Shown here: in pieces, positions 8,247 through 15,771 of the stretch
Layout of the letters: each line of letters opens with the position of its first letter
How positions within the stretch are numbered: the stretch's first letter is position 1
NCBI RefSeq assembly: GCF_938030685.1
Contig: NZ_CALHHX010000163.1
Span: forward strand, 1 to 17,285
DNA length: 17,285 bases
Source: an uncultured Campylobacter sp.
Lineage (GTDB): Bacteria; Campylobacterota; Campylobacteria; Campylobacterales; Campylobacteraceae
Direction of reading: 5' to 3'
Notes under the pieces: model-generated
The model's database searches: none
The model's input: only the letters and a program-made list of their open reading frames with translations
Told to the model about the DNA's origin: nothing
Program-made: the position numbers and the translations under genes

Positions 8247-8795
8247 ATGAAAAAATTTTTAATCGGCGTATTCGCGCTATTTTTTGTCGCCTGCTCGCAA
8301 ACCAGCAGCGTCATCAGCTTAAATCCGTATCTTTCTAAGGCCGATCAGACCGTAAGCGGCAAGTCGGTAAATATCAACGCGATCAACGATCAGCGCGAAA
8401 ATCAGATGGTAATCGCCGTTATAAACGACAACGACGGCAAACTCGTCGATGAAGTGCTTTTAAAAAACAATCTCTCGGCGTGGTTCGACAAGGCTTTGCG
8501 CGCGGAGCTTGAGGCTCGCGGCGTAAGGATCGATCCTGCAAGCCCGAATATCGTAACCGTAAATATCAGAAGTATCTCGGCGGCGATCAACGGCTACTCA
8601 AAGGAAAATATGAGCGCAAGAGGCGAGATCGCGATTTCTATCGTGCAGGGCAACAAAACTACGACCAAGCGCGTTTCGCAGGATCAGAGCCAATTTACCG
8701 CGCTTCGTACGGCTAGATCGCTTAATCCTTTCGTGCAAAGCTTGCTTGGCGACATCGTCAAAAAATCCGCCGATCAAATCATCTTGACGCTTTAG
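8247..8795 (+). CDS. YajG-family lipoprotein (possibly MapA-like)
   Basis: A 182-residue lipoprotein. The ATG at 8247 follows AAAAAGGA and gives a classic lipoprotein signal: KK, a hydrophobic stretch, and the lipobox FVAC with Cys16 as the lipidation site. An upstream in-frame start at 8217 would put ten charged residues before the signal and overlap the promoter, so it was rejected. The mature part (SLNPYL, INDQRENQ, LSAWFDKALRAELEARGV, INGYSKENMSARGEIAISIVQG) matches the YajG-like family. Function is unknown; the family is probably anchored in the outer membrane. In C. jejuni, as I recall, the lipoprotein gene mapA occupies the same place upstream of a phosphoribosyltransferase gene and gyrA, so this may be its counterpart. 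Its stop codon directly abuts the next start. Confidence 0.8.
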   Translation: MKKFLIGVFALFFVACSQTSSVISLNPYLSKADQTVSGKSVNINAINDQRENQMVIAVINDNDGKLVDEVLLKNNLSAWFDKALRAELEARGVRIDPASPNIVTVNIRSISAAINGYSKENMSARGEIAISIVQGNKTTTKRVSQDQSQFTALRTARSLNPFVQSLLGDIVKKSADQIILTL

Positions 8796-9413
8796 ATGCG
8801 CTGCGTAAATTGCGGCGCGTTTAGCCTGCGCACGATCTGCGCCGCCTGCGCCGCAAATTTAGCCGAATGCCGCCTAGGTATGCGGCAGGTGGAGGGCTTT
8901 AGCGTATTTTATTACTACGGTTACTCCGAAATTCGAGAGCTTATACTTTCTAAACATCACGAATACGGCGCTGCGGTGCTTGCGCGCATAGCTTCTTTAA
9001 GCCTAGCGAAATTCCCGCTTCATCTGCAGCGCGAAATTTCTGCAAATCCGCAAAACTACGAAGCGTTTAAAACGGACGGAATTTTTAAATTTAACGCCGT
9101 GCCGCTGGATGATGACGCTCGCAGCGGCTATTCGCACACGGCGATCTTAGCTCGCGCGCTAAAAAGCGAACTGATTGAGCCGAAATTTCACTGCCTGCGC
9201 GCGCAAAACCGCGTCAAATACACGGGGCAGAGTTTGGAATTTCGCCTAAAACACAAGCGAAATTTTAAAATTTTAACCCCGCCGCAATTCCCCGTGATCC
9301 TAGTAGACGACATCATCACCTCGGGTCTTAGCATGCTGCAAGCACGCGAGAGCTTGATCGATGGCGGCTTTATGCCCGTGTGCGGCTTGGTTTTAGCTAA
9401 TGCAAAAGAATAA
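8796..9413 (+). CDS. comFC: ComF-family phosphoribosyltransferase-like protein
   Basis: A 205-residue ComFC-like protein. An N-terminal zinc-binding cluster (C3, C6, C15, C18) is followed by a type I phosphoribosyltransferase domain with the PRPP loop VILVDDIITSG (about residues 168-178) and the family motif QNRVKYTGQS. ComFC helps take up transforming DNA in competent species such as Helicobacter and Bacillus; Campylobacter carries the same gene next to gyrA. Its ATG immediately follows the TAG of the lipoprotein gene and has no Shine-Dalgarno of its own, so translation is probably coupled. Some ComF-specific residues are hard to judge by eye, and a direct role in transformation here is inferred. 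Confidence 0.85.
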   Translation: MRCVNCGAFSLRTICAACAANLAECRLGMRQVEGFSVFYYYGYSEIRELILSKHHEYGAAVLARIASLSLAKFPLHLQREISANPQNYEAFKTDGIFKFNAVPLDDDARSGYSHTAILARALKSELIEPKFHCLRAQNRVKYTGQSLEFRLKHKRNFKILTPPQFPVILVDDIITSGLSMLQARESLIDGGFMPVCGLVLANAKE

Positions 9414-9418
9414 TTCGC

Positions 9419-9424
9419 TATAAT
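9419..9424 (+). promoter_or_regulatory. Putative -10 element of gyrA
   Basis: A perfect TATAAT lies in the 38-bp gap between comFC and gyrA, 27 bp before the gyrA ATG. It suggests that gyrA-asd has its own promoter besides read-through. An AAAAGGA ribosome binding site follows. Confidence 0.6.
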
Positions 9425-9451
9425 CGCGCTTTAAAATTTAAAAGGATATTT

Positions 9452-12196
9452 ATGCAATCAAATATGTTTGAAAATCAGGAGATCATCGATATCGACGTCG
9501 AAGAATCGATCAAGACGAGCTATCTTGATTACTCGATGAGCGTTATCATCGGTCGTGCGCTGCCGGACGCCAGAGACGGCCTAAAGCCGGTGCATAGGCG
9601 AATTTTATACGCGATGAACGATCTTGGCGTGGGCTCTCGCCAGCCTTACAAAAAATCCGCTCGTATCGTAGGCGACGTCATCGGTAAATACCATCCGCAC
9701 GGCGATATCGCCGTTTATGATGCGCTCGTGCGAATGGCGCAGAGCTTTTCGATGAGAATTCCTTCCGTCGACGGGCAGGGCAACTTCGGATCGATCGACG
9801 GCGACGGCGCGGCGGCGATGAGATATACCGAAGCGCGTATGACGCCGCTAGCCGAGGAGCTGCTAAAAGACCTGGATAAAGAGACGGTCGATTTTGTACC
9901 GAACTATGACGAGAGCCTAAATGAGCCCGATGTCTTGCCTGCGCGCGTGCCGAATTTGCTGCTTAACGGCTCGAGCGGAATCGCCGTGGGAATGGCGACG
10001 AATATCCCGCCGCACAGCCTAGATGAGCTCGTAGGCGGTCTTTTGATACTGCTTGAGAATAAAAACGCAAGCCTAGAGGAGATTATGGGCGAGATCAAGG
10101 GCCCCGATTTTCCGACCGGCGGCATAATCTACGGCAAAAAAGGGATCATCGAGGCGTATAAAACGGGCAGAGGGCGCGTTAAAATTCGCGCTAAAACCCA
10201 TATCGAAAAAAAATCAAATAAAGATGTCATCGTAATCGACGAGCTGCCGTATCAGACCAATAAAGCGCGCCTGATCGAGCAGATCGCAGATCTCGTAAAA
10301 GAAAAGCAGATCGAGGGCATCTCCGAGGTACGCGACGAGAGCGATCGCGACGGAATTCGCGTAGTAATCGAGCTTAAACGCGACGCGATGAGCGAGATCG
10401 TGCTGAATAATCTATTTAAGCAAACCACGATGGAGGCGACCTTCGGCGTGATAATGCTCGCAATCGACGGCAAAGAGCCGAAGATTTTCACGCTGATAGA
10501 GCTTTTGAAGCTGTTTTTGAACCACAGAAAAACCGTCATCATCCGCCGCACGATTTTTGAGCTTCAAAAAGCCCGCGCTAGAGCGCACATCTTGGAGGGT
10601 TTAAAGATCGCGCTAGATAATATCGACGAAGTGATTGACGTGATTAGAAACTCCGCCGACACCAACGTCGCGCGCGAAAATTTAATGAGCAGATTCGGCC
10701 TTAGCGAGGCGCAATCGGGCGCGATTTTGGATATGAGGCTAAGTCGCTTAACGGGACTTGAGCGCGAAAAGATCGAGGAGGAGCTAAAAGAAATTTTAGC
10801 CGAGATAAAGCGGCTTGACGCGATCCTAAAGAGCGAGGAGCTGATCGAGGGGATCATCAAAGATGAGCTTTTGGAGATCAAGGATAAATTCAAATGCCCG
10901 CGCATCACCGAAATCGTCGATGACTACGAGGATATCGACATCGAAGATTTAATCGCGAATGAAAATATGGTCGTTACGATCACTCACCGCGGCTACATCA
11001 AGCGCGTGCCTAGCAAGACTTACGAGAAGCAAAAGCGTGGCGGCAAGGGGCGCGTGGCGGTCACGACGTATGATGATGATTTCATCGAGAGCTTTTTTAC
11101 GTCCAACACCCACGATACGCTTATGTTTATCACCGACCGCGGGCAGCTTTACTGGCTTAAAGTCTATAAAATCCCGGAGGGCTCACGCACCGCAAAGGGC
11201 AAGGCGGTAGTAAATTTAATCCAGCTCGGCGCGGACGAAAAGATAATGGCGATCATCCCTACGACCGATTTTGATCCGAGCAAGTCGCTCGTATTTTTCA
11301 CTCGCAACGGTATCGTGAAACGCACGAATTTAAGCGAGTTTAAAAATATCCGATCGCTCGGTATCCGCGCTATCAGCCTAGATGAGGACGATACTCTAGT
11401 AACCGCTCTCATCGCTCCAAATAGCGCCGAGGAGATGCAAAATTACAAAGGAGGCGCTCTAAGCGGCGACGATCTGGACGGCGGCGATGCTGAGGAAATT
11501 CTAGAGCAGACCGAGCAGGATATTTTAGAAGGAAGCGAGAATGAAATTTCAGATGAAATTTCGCAAGACGAGGGCGCACAAGACGGCGAGCCGCAAAGCG
11601 CCAACGAAAATATGCTCTTCATCGCTACGAAAAAGGGAATGTGTCTTAAATTTAATCTAAATAAAATTCGCCAAATGGGGCGCATCGCTCGCGGCGTAAA
11701 GGGTATTAAATTTAAAGAAAAAGGCGACGAGGTCATCGGCGCCGCGTTTATTTTAAGCGATATGCAAGAAATTTTAAGCGTGAGCCAAAAGGGTATCGGC
11801 AAGCGCACGACCGCAAGCGAGTATCGTCTAACAAACCGCGGCGGCAAGGGCGTCATCTGCATGAAGCTCACCAACCGCACGGGCGAGCTCATCGGCGTCG
11901 TGATGGTAGATGAGGAGATGGATCTTATGGCGCTAACCACCAGCGGCAAGATGATCCGCGTCGATATGCAAAGCATCCGCAAAGCGGGCCGCAACACCAG
12001 CGGCGTCATCGTCGTAAATGTCGAGGGCGACGACGTCGTGAGCATCGCGACCTGCCCGAAAGCCGAGGAGGGCGACGAGGGCGAAGCGGACGAGCTTGTG
12101 CAGGATGAAAATTTATTAAATTCAAATTTAGATAGCAAAGATTCGCAGAGCGAGGGCCCTAGCGATGAAATTTTAAAAGGAGGAGAGGATGAGTAG
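9452..12196 (+). CDS. gyrA: DNA gyrase subunit A
   Basis: The 914-residue A subunit of DNA gyrase, which with GyrB introduces negative supercoils into DNA. The N-terminal breakage-reunion domain shows SYLDYSMSVIIGRALPDARD and the catalytic Tyr125 in AAAMRYTEAR. The quinolone-resistance region reads YHPHGDIAVYDALV, so residue 86 is Ile (ATC, 9707-9709) and Asp90 is kept. C. jejuni has Thr86 here, and T86I is its main fluoroquinolone-resistance change. The GyrA box QKRGGKG (527-533), needed for DNA wrapping, starts the C-terminal pinwheel. The pinwheel is interrupted by an acidic insertion at about residues 657-720, and the protein ends in an acidic tail from about 868; these explain why it is some 50 residues longer than the C. 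jejuni protein. Its last 8 bp overlap asd. Confidence 0.98.
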   Translation: MQSNMFENQEIIDIDVEESIKTSYLDYSMSVIIGRALPDARDGLKPVHRRILYAMNDLGVGSRQPYKKSARIVGDVIGKYHPHGDIAVYDALVRMAQSFSMRIPSVDGQGNFGSIDGDGAAAMRYTEARMTPLAEELLKDLDKETVDFVPNYDESLNEPDVLPARVPNLLLNGSSGIAVGMATNIPPHSLDELVGGLLILLENKNASLEEIMGEIKGPDFPTGGIIYGKKGIIEAYKTGRGRVKIRAKTHIEKKSNKDVIVIDELPYQTNKARLIEQIADLVKEKQIEGISEVRDESDRDGIRVVIELKRDAMSEIVLNNLFKQTTMEATFGVIMLAIDGKEPKIFTLIELLKLFLNHRKTVIIRRTIFELQKARARAHILEGLKIALDNIDEVIDVIRNSADTNVARENLMSRFGLSEAQSGAILDMRLSRLTGLEREKIEEELKEILAEIKRLDAILKSEELIEGIIKDELLEIKDKFKCPRITEIVDDYEDIDIEDLIANENMVVTITHRGYIKRVPSKTYEKQKRGGKGRVAVTTYDDDFIESFFTSNTHDTLMFITDRGQLYWLKVYKIPEGSRTAKGKAVVNLIQLGADEKIMAIIPTTDFDPSKSLVFFTRNGIVKRTNLSEFKNIRSLGIRAISLDEDDTLVTALIAPNSAEEMQNYKGGALSGDDLDGGDAEEILEQTEQDILEGSENEISDEISQDEGAQDGEPQSANENMLFIATKKGMCLKFNLNKIRQMGRIARGVKGIKFKEKGDEVIGAAFILSDMQEILSVSQKGIGKRTTASEYRLTNRGGKGVICMKLTNRTGELIGVVMVDEEMDLMALTTSGKMIRVDMQSIRKAGRNTSGVIVVNVEGDDVVSIATCPKAEEGDEGEADELVQDENLLNSNLDSKDSQSEGPSDEILKGGEDE

Positions 12197-13220
12197 TTAC
12201 AATATCGCCATCGTAGGCGCTACCGGCGCCGTAGGCGAGGAGATTTTGCGCGTCTTAGACGAGATGAACTTCCCCGTAAAGGACATACTGCCGCTTGCAA
12301 GCGCAAAGAGCGCGGGCGAGAAGGTGGAATTCCGCGGCAAGGAATACGTCGTGAGGGAGCTAACAGACAGCACCTTCGACGAAAACGAGATAGACATCGC
12401 GTTTTTTAGCGCGGGCGGCTCCATTTCGGCGCACTACGTGCCATTTGCTGCGACAAGCGGCGCGGTGGTGATCGACAACACTAGCCACTTTCGCATGCAA
12501 GAAAATGTCCCGCTTGTAGTGCCCGAGTGTAATCCTCAGGATATAAAGCTATGGGAAGAGACGGGCATCATTGCCAATCCAAACTGCTCGACCATCCAGA
12601 TGGTTCAAATTTTAAAGCCGCTTGATGACGCGTTTGAAATAGAGCGCGTGGACGTAAGCACCTACCAAGCCGCCAGCGGCGCAGGCAAAGAGGGCATGGA
12701 AGAGCTCGTATTTCAGCTGCAGAAATTTTTTGAATTTAAGCTTGATGAGTGCAAACCTAAAGTTTTCGCACACCAGCTAGCATTTAACGTCATCCCGCAC
12801 ATCGATGTATTTTTGGACAACGACTACACCAAAGAAGAGATGAAGATGGTGAACGAAACGCAGAAAATTTTGCATAAAAACTTCGCCGTTTCGGCTACTT
12901 GCGTGCGCGTGCCGGTGCTGCGCAGCCACAGCGAGGCGATCACGATAAAATTTAAAAAGGATTTCGAGATTAGCCGCGTGCGCGAAATTTTAAGAAACGC
13001 GCCTAGTATCGTGCTCGTAGACGATCCGAGCAAAAAGCAATACCCGATGCCGCTGCTTTCGAGCGATACGAACGAAACCTACGTCGGCAGGCTTCGCAGA
13101 GACAATTTCGACGATAAAATTCTGCATCTTTGGTGCAGCGCCGATCAGATCCGCGTCGGAGCGGCTACGAACGCTGTGCGCATCGCGCTTCGCTGGATCG
13201 ATATGCAGCAAGACAAGTAA
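12189..13220 (+). CDS. asd: Aspartate-semialdehyde dehydrogenase
   Basis: A 343-residue enzyme that reduces aspartyl phosphate to aspartate semialdehyde with NADPH, a branch point to lysine, diaminopimelate (cell wall), threonine and methionine. The N-terminal Rossmann motif is VGATGAVGEE (9-18). The catalytic Cys133 lies in ANPNCSTIQM, the substrate-binding stretch is YQAASGAGKEGMEEL, and His247 in RSHSEA matches the catalytic histidine. Its ATG overlaps the 3' end of gyrA by 8 bp and has a very strong AGGAGG ribosome binding site inside the gyrA end, so the two are cotranscribed and probably translationally coupled. Length is typical of the bacterial family. Confidence 0.97.
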   Translation: MSSYNIAIVGATGAVGEEILRVLDEMNFPVKDILPLASAKSAGEKVEFRGKEYVVRELTDSTFDENEIDIAFFSAGGSISAHYVPFAATSGAVVIDNTSHFRMQENVPLVVPECNPQDIKLWEETGIIANPNCSTIQMVQILKPLDDAFEIERVDVSTYQAASGAGKEGMEELVFQLQKFFEFKLDECKPKVFAHQLAFNVIPHIDVFLDNDYTKEEMKMVNETQKILHKNFAVSATCVRVPVLRSHSEAITIKFKKDFEISRVREILRNAPSIVLVDDPSKKQYPMPLLSSDTNETYVGRLRRDNFDDKILHLWCSADQIRVGAATNAVRIALRWIDMQQDK

Positions 13221-13343
13221 GATAAATTTAGCAGAGCTACCGAGACTTTGTACGCGGATGCTGTCGCGTGCGTGATTTCGGCGCCGAGGTCGCGAGAATA
13301 AAATTTGCAAATCAACCTAGTTAAAATTTAAGACCGCGAGCTG

Positions 13344-13375
13344 AAATTTTGCGCCTTTAATCGGGCGCAAAATTT
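13344..13375 (+). terminator. Stem-loop after asd, possible terminator
   Basis: A perfect 12-bp inverted repeat (AAATTTTGCGCC / GGCGCAAAATTT) with an 8-base loop, about 125 bp past the asd stop. The stem has a GC-rich top and an AT base, like a symmetric terminator, but the tail is AAAATTT rather than a long T-run. A terminator or another structured RNA element are both possible. Confidence 0.4.
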
Positions 13376-13383
13376 AAATAGAC

Positions 13384-13490
13384 TCAAACGAGTGCGTTTA
13401 AAAGAGATAAATTTACGCGATTGCAAACGAGTGTAAATTTAAACGGACGCTTCGGCATAGAGCGGCTTTTAAATTTATACATTCGTTTGC
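13384..13490. repeat. Long inverted repeat with a related direct repeat
   Basis: Left arm 13423-13443 (begins GCAAACGAGTGT) pairs with right arm 13468-13490, with one mismatch and a 2-base bulge, around a 24-base loop that contains GC-TTCG-GC. The 10-mer CAAACGAGTG also occurs at 13384-13393 in direct orientation. The element lies 37 bp upstream of the YqhA-family start codon. It accounts for much of the 306-bp spacer after asd, which holds no gene. Confidence 0.6.
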
Positions 13491-13526
13491 GGAGCGGCTA
13501 ATCTCGAATTAAAATTTAAGGAAGAA

Positions 13527-14018
13527 ATGAAAGCTATATTTGAAAAATTTTTGCTTTGTAGCAAGTCTCTAACGCTTCTGCCTGTTATTTTTTGTGTTGC
13601 GGCTAGTGCGACGATATTTGTGATGGCAAGCTACGAAATCGGCTCGGCGCTTTATAAAATCGTGGATTGTTTTCTAGCGCCGCAGAGCGAGCGAGCGCTT
13701 TATATTGGCATTTTAAGCGAAATAATAACGGCGATCGATCTGTATCTGGTCGCCATCGTGCTGCTAATCTTCGTATTTGGAATTTATGAGCTTTTTATTG
13801 ACGAGTTTGTGGATCTAAATTTACAAGTTTTAAAGATCGCCTCGCTGGATGAGCTGAAGCACAAACTCGGCAGCGTCATCATAATGGTGCTCGTAGTGGA
13901 TTTTTTCAAGCGAATTTTGCACACCGATTTTACTACCCCTTTGGATATGCTTTTGCTCGCAGGGGCTATCTTTGCGGTTTGTTTGGCTTTGTATATTTTG
14001 AGTAAATTTAAAGGATAA
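13527..14018 (+). CDS. UPF0114 (YqhA) family membrane protein
   Basis: A 163-residue, strongly hydrophobic protein of the UPF0114/YqhA family, function unknown. Four membrane segments are visible at about residues 14-36, 62-90, 112-130 and 136-158. Family-type features include FVMASYEIG near the first helix, the cluster YELFIDEFVD after the second and the Asp-containing third helix (VVDFFKRIL). The ATG follows AAGGAAGA. Only two bases separate its stop from hemE, and the hemE ribosome binding site lies in its last codons, so the pair is probably cotranscribed. A functional link with heme synthesis is not implied. Confidence 0.85.
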   Translation: MKAIFEKFLLCSKSLTLLPVIFCVAASATIFVMASYEIGSALYKIVDCFLAPQSERALYIGILSEIITAIDLYLVAIVLLIFVFGIYELFIDEFVDLNLQVLKIASLDELKHKLGSVIIMVLVVDFFKRILHTDFTTPLDMLLLAGAIFAVCLALYILSKFKG

Positions 14019-14020
14019 AA

Positions 14021-15067
14021 ATGGTTTTCATCGACGCATGCTTCGGCAAAGAGACCCCATACACGCCCATTTGGATGATGCGCCAGGCGGGGCGCTACCT
14101 GCCGCAATATATGGCGGTGCGCGAGAGGGCGGGCGATTTTTTGAGCCTGTGCCGCGACTACCGCGCCGCGAGCGAGGTAACGATCCAGCCCGTGGAGATT
14201 TTGGGCGTCGATGCGGCGATCTTATTTAGCGATATTTTGGTCGTGCCGATGCAGATGGGGATGGATCTGCGCTTCGAAGCGGGCGAGGGGCCGAAATTTA
14301 GTGATCCGATCCGCTCCCAGGGCGATTTGGCGCGCCTTGATCCGCAAAAGGCCGCAGCGGAGCTCGGATATGTTTATGATACGATCTCGCTTACTCGCTC
14401 TCGCCTTGCCGCGGACAAAGCGCTCATTGGTTTTTGCGGCGCGCCGTGGACGATCGCTACCTATATGATCGAGGGCGGCGGCAGCAAAAATTACGCCGTT
14501 TGCAAAAGGATGCTCTACGAAAATCCGCAGCTTCTGCATGAAATTTTGCGCCTCGTTACGGAGGCGACGAAGCTTTATCTGGCGCGCCAGATCGGCTCGG
14601 GCGTCGATGCGGTGCAGATATTCGACAGCTGGGCGGGCGCGCTGGAGCCGAGCGCATATGAGGAGTTTGGCTGGCGATACATCCTAGAAATCACGGAATT
14701 TTTAAAGGCGAAATTCCCGCATATCCCGCTCATTGTCTTTGCCAAGGGCACGGGCGCGCAGATGTCGCGGCTGAGCCGTATCGCGGCGCGGCGAGGCAAG
14801 GCGAGCTTTGACGTATGGGGCGTGGATTGGAGCACTCCGATTGAGCTTGCGCGCGAGCAGCTCGAGGGCAAATTTGCGCTTCAGGGCAATTTGGAGCCGA
14901 TGCGGCTATATAATCGCGGCGCGATAGAATCGGGCGTGCGCGAGATTTTAGCGGCGATGAAGGGTGCCGCGCATATCTTTAATCTAGGCCATGGAATTTT
15001 GCCCGACGTAAGCGTGCAAAACGCCAAATATCTGGTGGATCTGGTGCACGAGCTAAGCGCGCGCTGA
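14021..15067 (+). CDS. hemE: Uroporphyrinogen decarboxylase
   Basis: A 348-residue cytoplasmic enzyme that removes four carboxyl groups from uroporphyrinogen III to give coproporphyrinogen III in heme synthesis. The N-terminal signature MMRQAGRYLPQY (19-30) supplies the substrate-binding arginines R21 and R25. Other conserved parts are AILFSDILV with the catalytic aspartate, the second signature GFCGAPWTIATYMIEGGGS, and the C-terminal NLGHGILPDVSV with the conserved histidine. AAAGGA lies seven bases before the ATG, inside the end of the upstream gene. Length is normal for the family. In C. jejuni hemE is likewise followed by a radical SAM gene, as far as I recall. Confidence 0.98.
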   Translation: MVFIDACFGKETPYTPIWMMRQAGRYLPQYMAVRERAGDFLSLCRDYRAASEVTIQPVEILGVDAAILFSDILVVPMQMGMDLRFEAGEGPKFSDPIRSQGDLARLDPQKAAAELGYVYDTISLTRSRLAADKALIGFCGAPWTIATYMIEGGGSKNYAVCKRMLYENPQLLHEILRLVTEATKLYLARQIGSGVDAVQIFDSWAGALEPSAYEEFGWRYILEITEFLKAKFPHIPLIVFAKGTGAQMSRLSRIAARRGKASFDVWGVDWSTPIELAREQLEGKFALQGNLEPMRLYNRGAIESGVREILAAMKGAAHIFNLGHGILPDVSVQNAKYLVDLVHELSAR

Positions 15068-15226
15068 AACCTTATTTTGCGAGAGCCTGCTTGCAGCACG
15101 TCGTTGTGAAATTTCATAGAGTCGTAGTTTAAAATTTCGCTCGCCTGGGTCAGCCCGATTTGCTTCTGCGCGATTTTTTCCGCTGTCCATAAATTTTAAA
15201 TTTTGCGTCGCTTTCACGCCGTCAAA

Positions 15227-15317
15227 ACAGCGCGTAGAACGCAAAGCTCTAAATTTTAAAATTTAGCTGCAATTTGAAATTTTATGCCGAGCGAGGATCT
15301 GAAATTCTACGCGCTGT
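15227..15317. repeat. Inverted repeat enclosing an 18-bp palindrome
   Basis: ACAGCGCGTAGAA (15227-15239) is repeated in inverted, perfect form at 15305-15317. Between the arms is the perfect palindrome CTAAATTTTAAAATTTAG (15249-15266). The 91-bp unit has the size and symmetry of a small dispersed element, but I cannot see target duplications or a second copy. Confidence 0.55.
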
Positions 15318-15521
15318 GTTCACGGCGACGTAGAATACCGAGAATTCGCGAGTTTAAATTGAGCTCGCGTCTTAAATTAATTTCGCACAGCCCCCTAAAT
15401 TTAAGGATAAATTCAAAGCTCTAAGTTTAAAATTTCGCCGTAGCGGGGGCAGAGTGCGGAAGTGGAATTTCACATAAAAGCGGCGCCGAATTTTGGCGCG
15501 CGGAAGTTAAATTCCAAGTCA

Positions 15522-15626
15522 TAAATTTGCTACGTAGAGTTTTCAAGGCTCGATTCAAAGCGTTATTGGCGCGAGGCTTAAGATCGGCGTAAATTTGCTA
15601 CGTAGAATTTTAAAGCGGGATTTTCT
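15522..15626. repeat. Two direct repeats, 68 bp apart
   Basis: TAAATTTGCTACGTAGA occurs identically at 15522-15538 and 15590-15606. Weaker similarity continues for about 18 more bases after each copy (to about 15558 and 15626). Confidence 0.65.
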
Positions 15627-15666
15627 AGCTAAATTTTTAAAAGCAAATTTCAGTAAAATTTCACGA

Positions 15667-15707
15667 TGCGGAATTTCAAATTAAAATTTTGAAAATTAAA
15701 TTCCGCA
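15667..15707. repeat. Nested stem-loop upstream of the radical SAM gene
   Basis: TGCGGAATTT (15667-15676) and AAATTCCGCA (15698-15707) form a perfect 10-bp stem. Inside it TTTCAAA and TTTTGAAA can pair as well. It ends 64 bp before the radical SAM start codon, so it could lie in the leader or act as a terminator for upstream transcription. Confidence 0.5.
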
Positions 15708-15771
15708 AAGTAAAATTTAAAGCAAAATTCTGCGCGCAAGCAAATCCCGCAAATCAAATCATGGAGCAAAA

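Larger units (their letters stand above)
15068..15771. other. Long spacer rich in repeats
   Basis: About 700 bp between hemE and the radical SAM gene. I see no credible gene. It holds a 13-bp inverted repeat (15227-15239 / 15305-15317), an 18-bp perfect palindrome (15249-15266), a 17-bp direct repeat (15522-15538, 15590-15606) and a nested stem-loop (15667-15707), plus many AAATTT words. Confidence 0.6.

Noticed and set aside
10252..10908. Two minus-strand ORFs of about 100 codons inside gyrA
   Set aside because: Antisense shadows with Ser/Ile/Leu-rich composition and no family features.
11443..12138. 231-codon open frame antisense to the end of gyrA
   Set aside because: It is Ser/Ile/Pro-rich, has no recognisable domain and lies wholly inside gyrA; a shadow of biased codon use.
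15053..15244. 63-codon minus-strand ORF after hemE
   Set aside because: It overlaps the hemE end, has no ribosome binding site and no recognisable family. A decayed gene is possible but unsupported.
15522..15606. CRISPR-like repeat pair
   Set aside because: Only two copies, a 51-bp gap, no cas gene and no further units.
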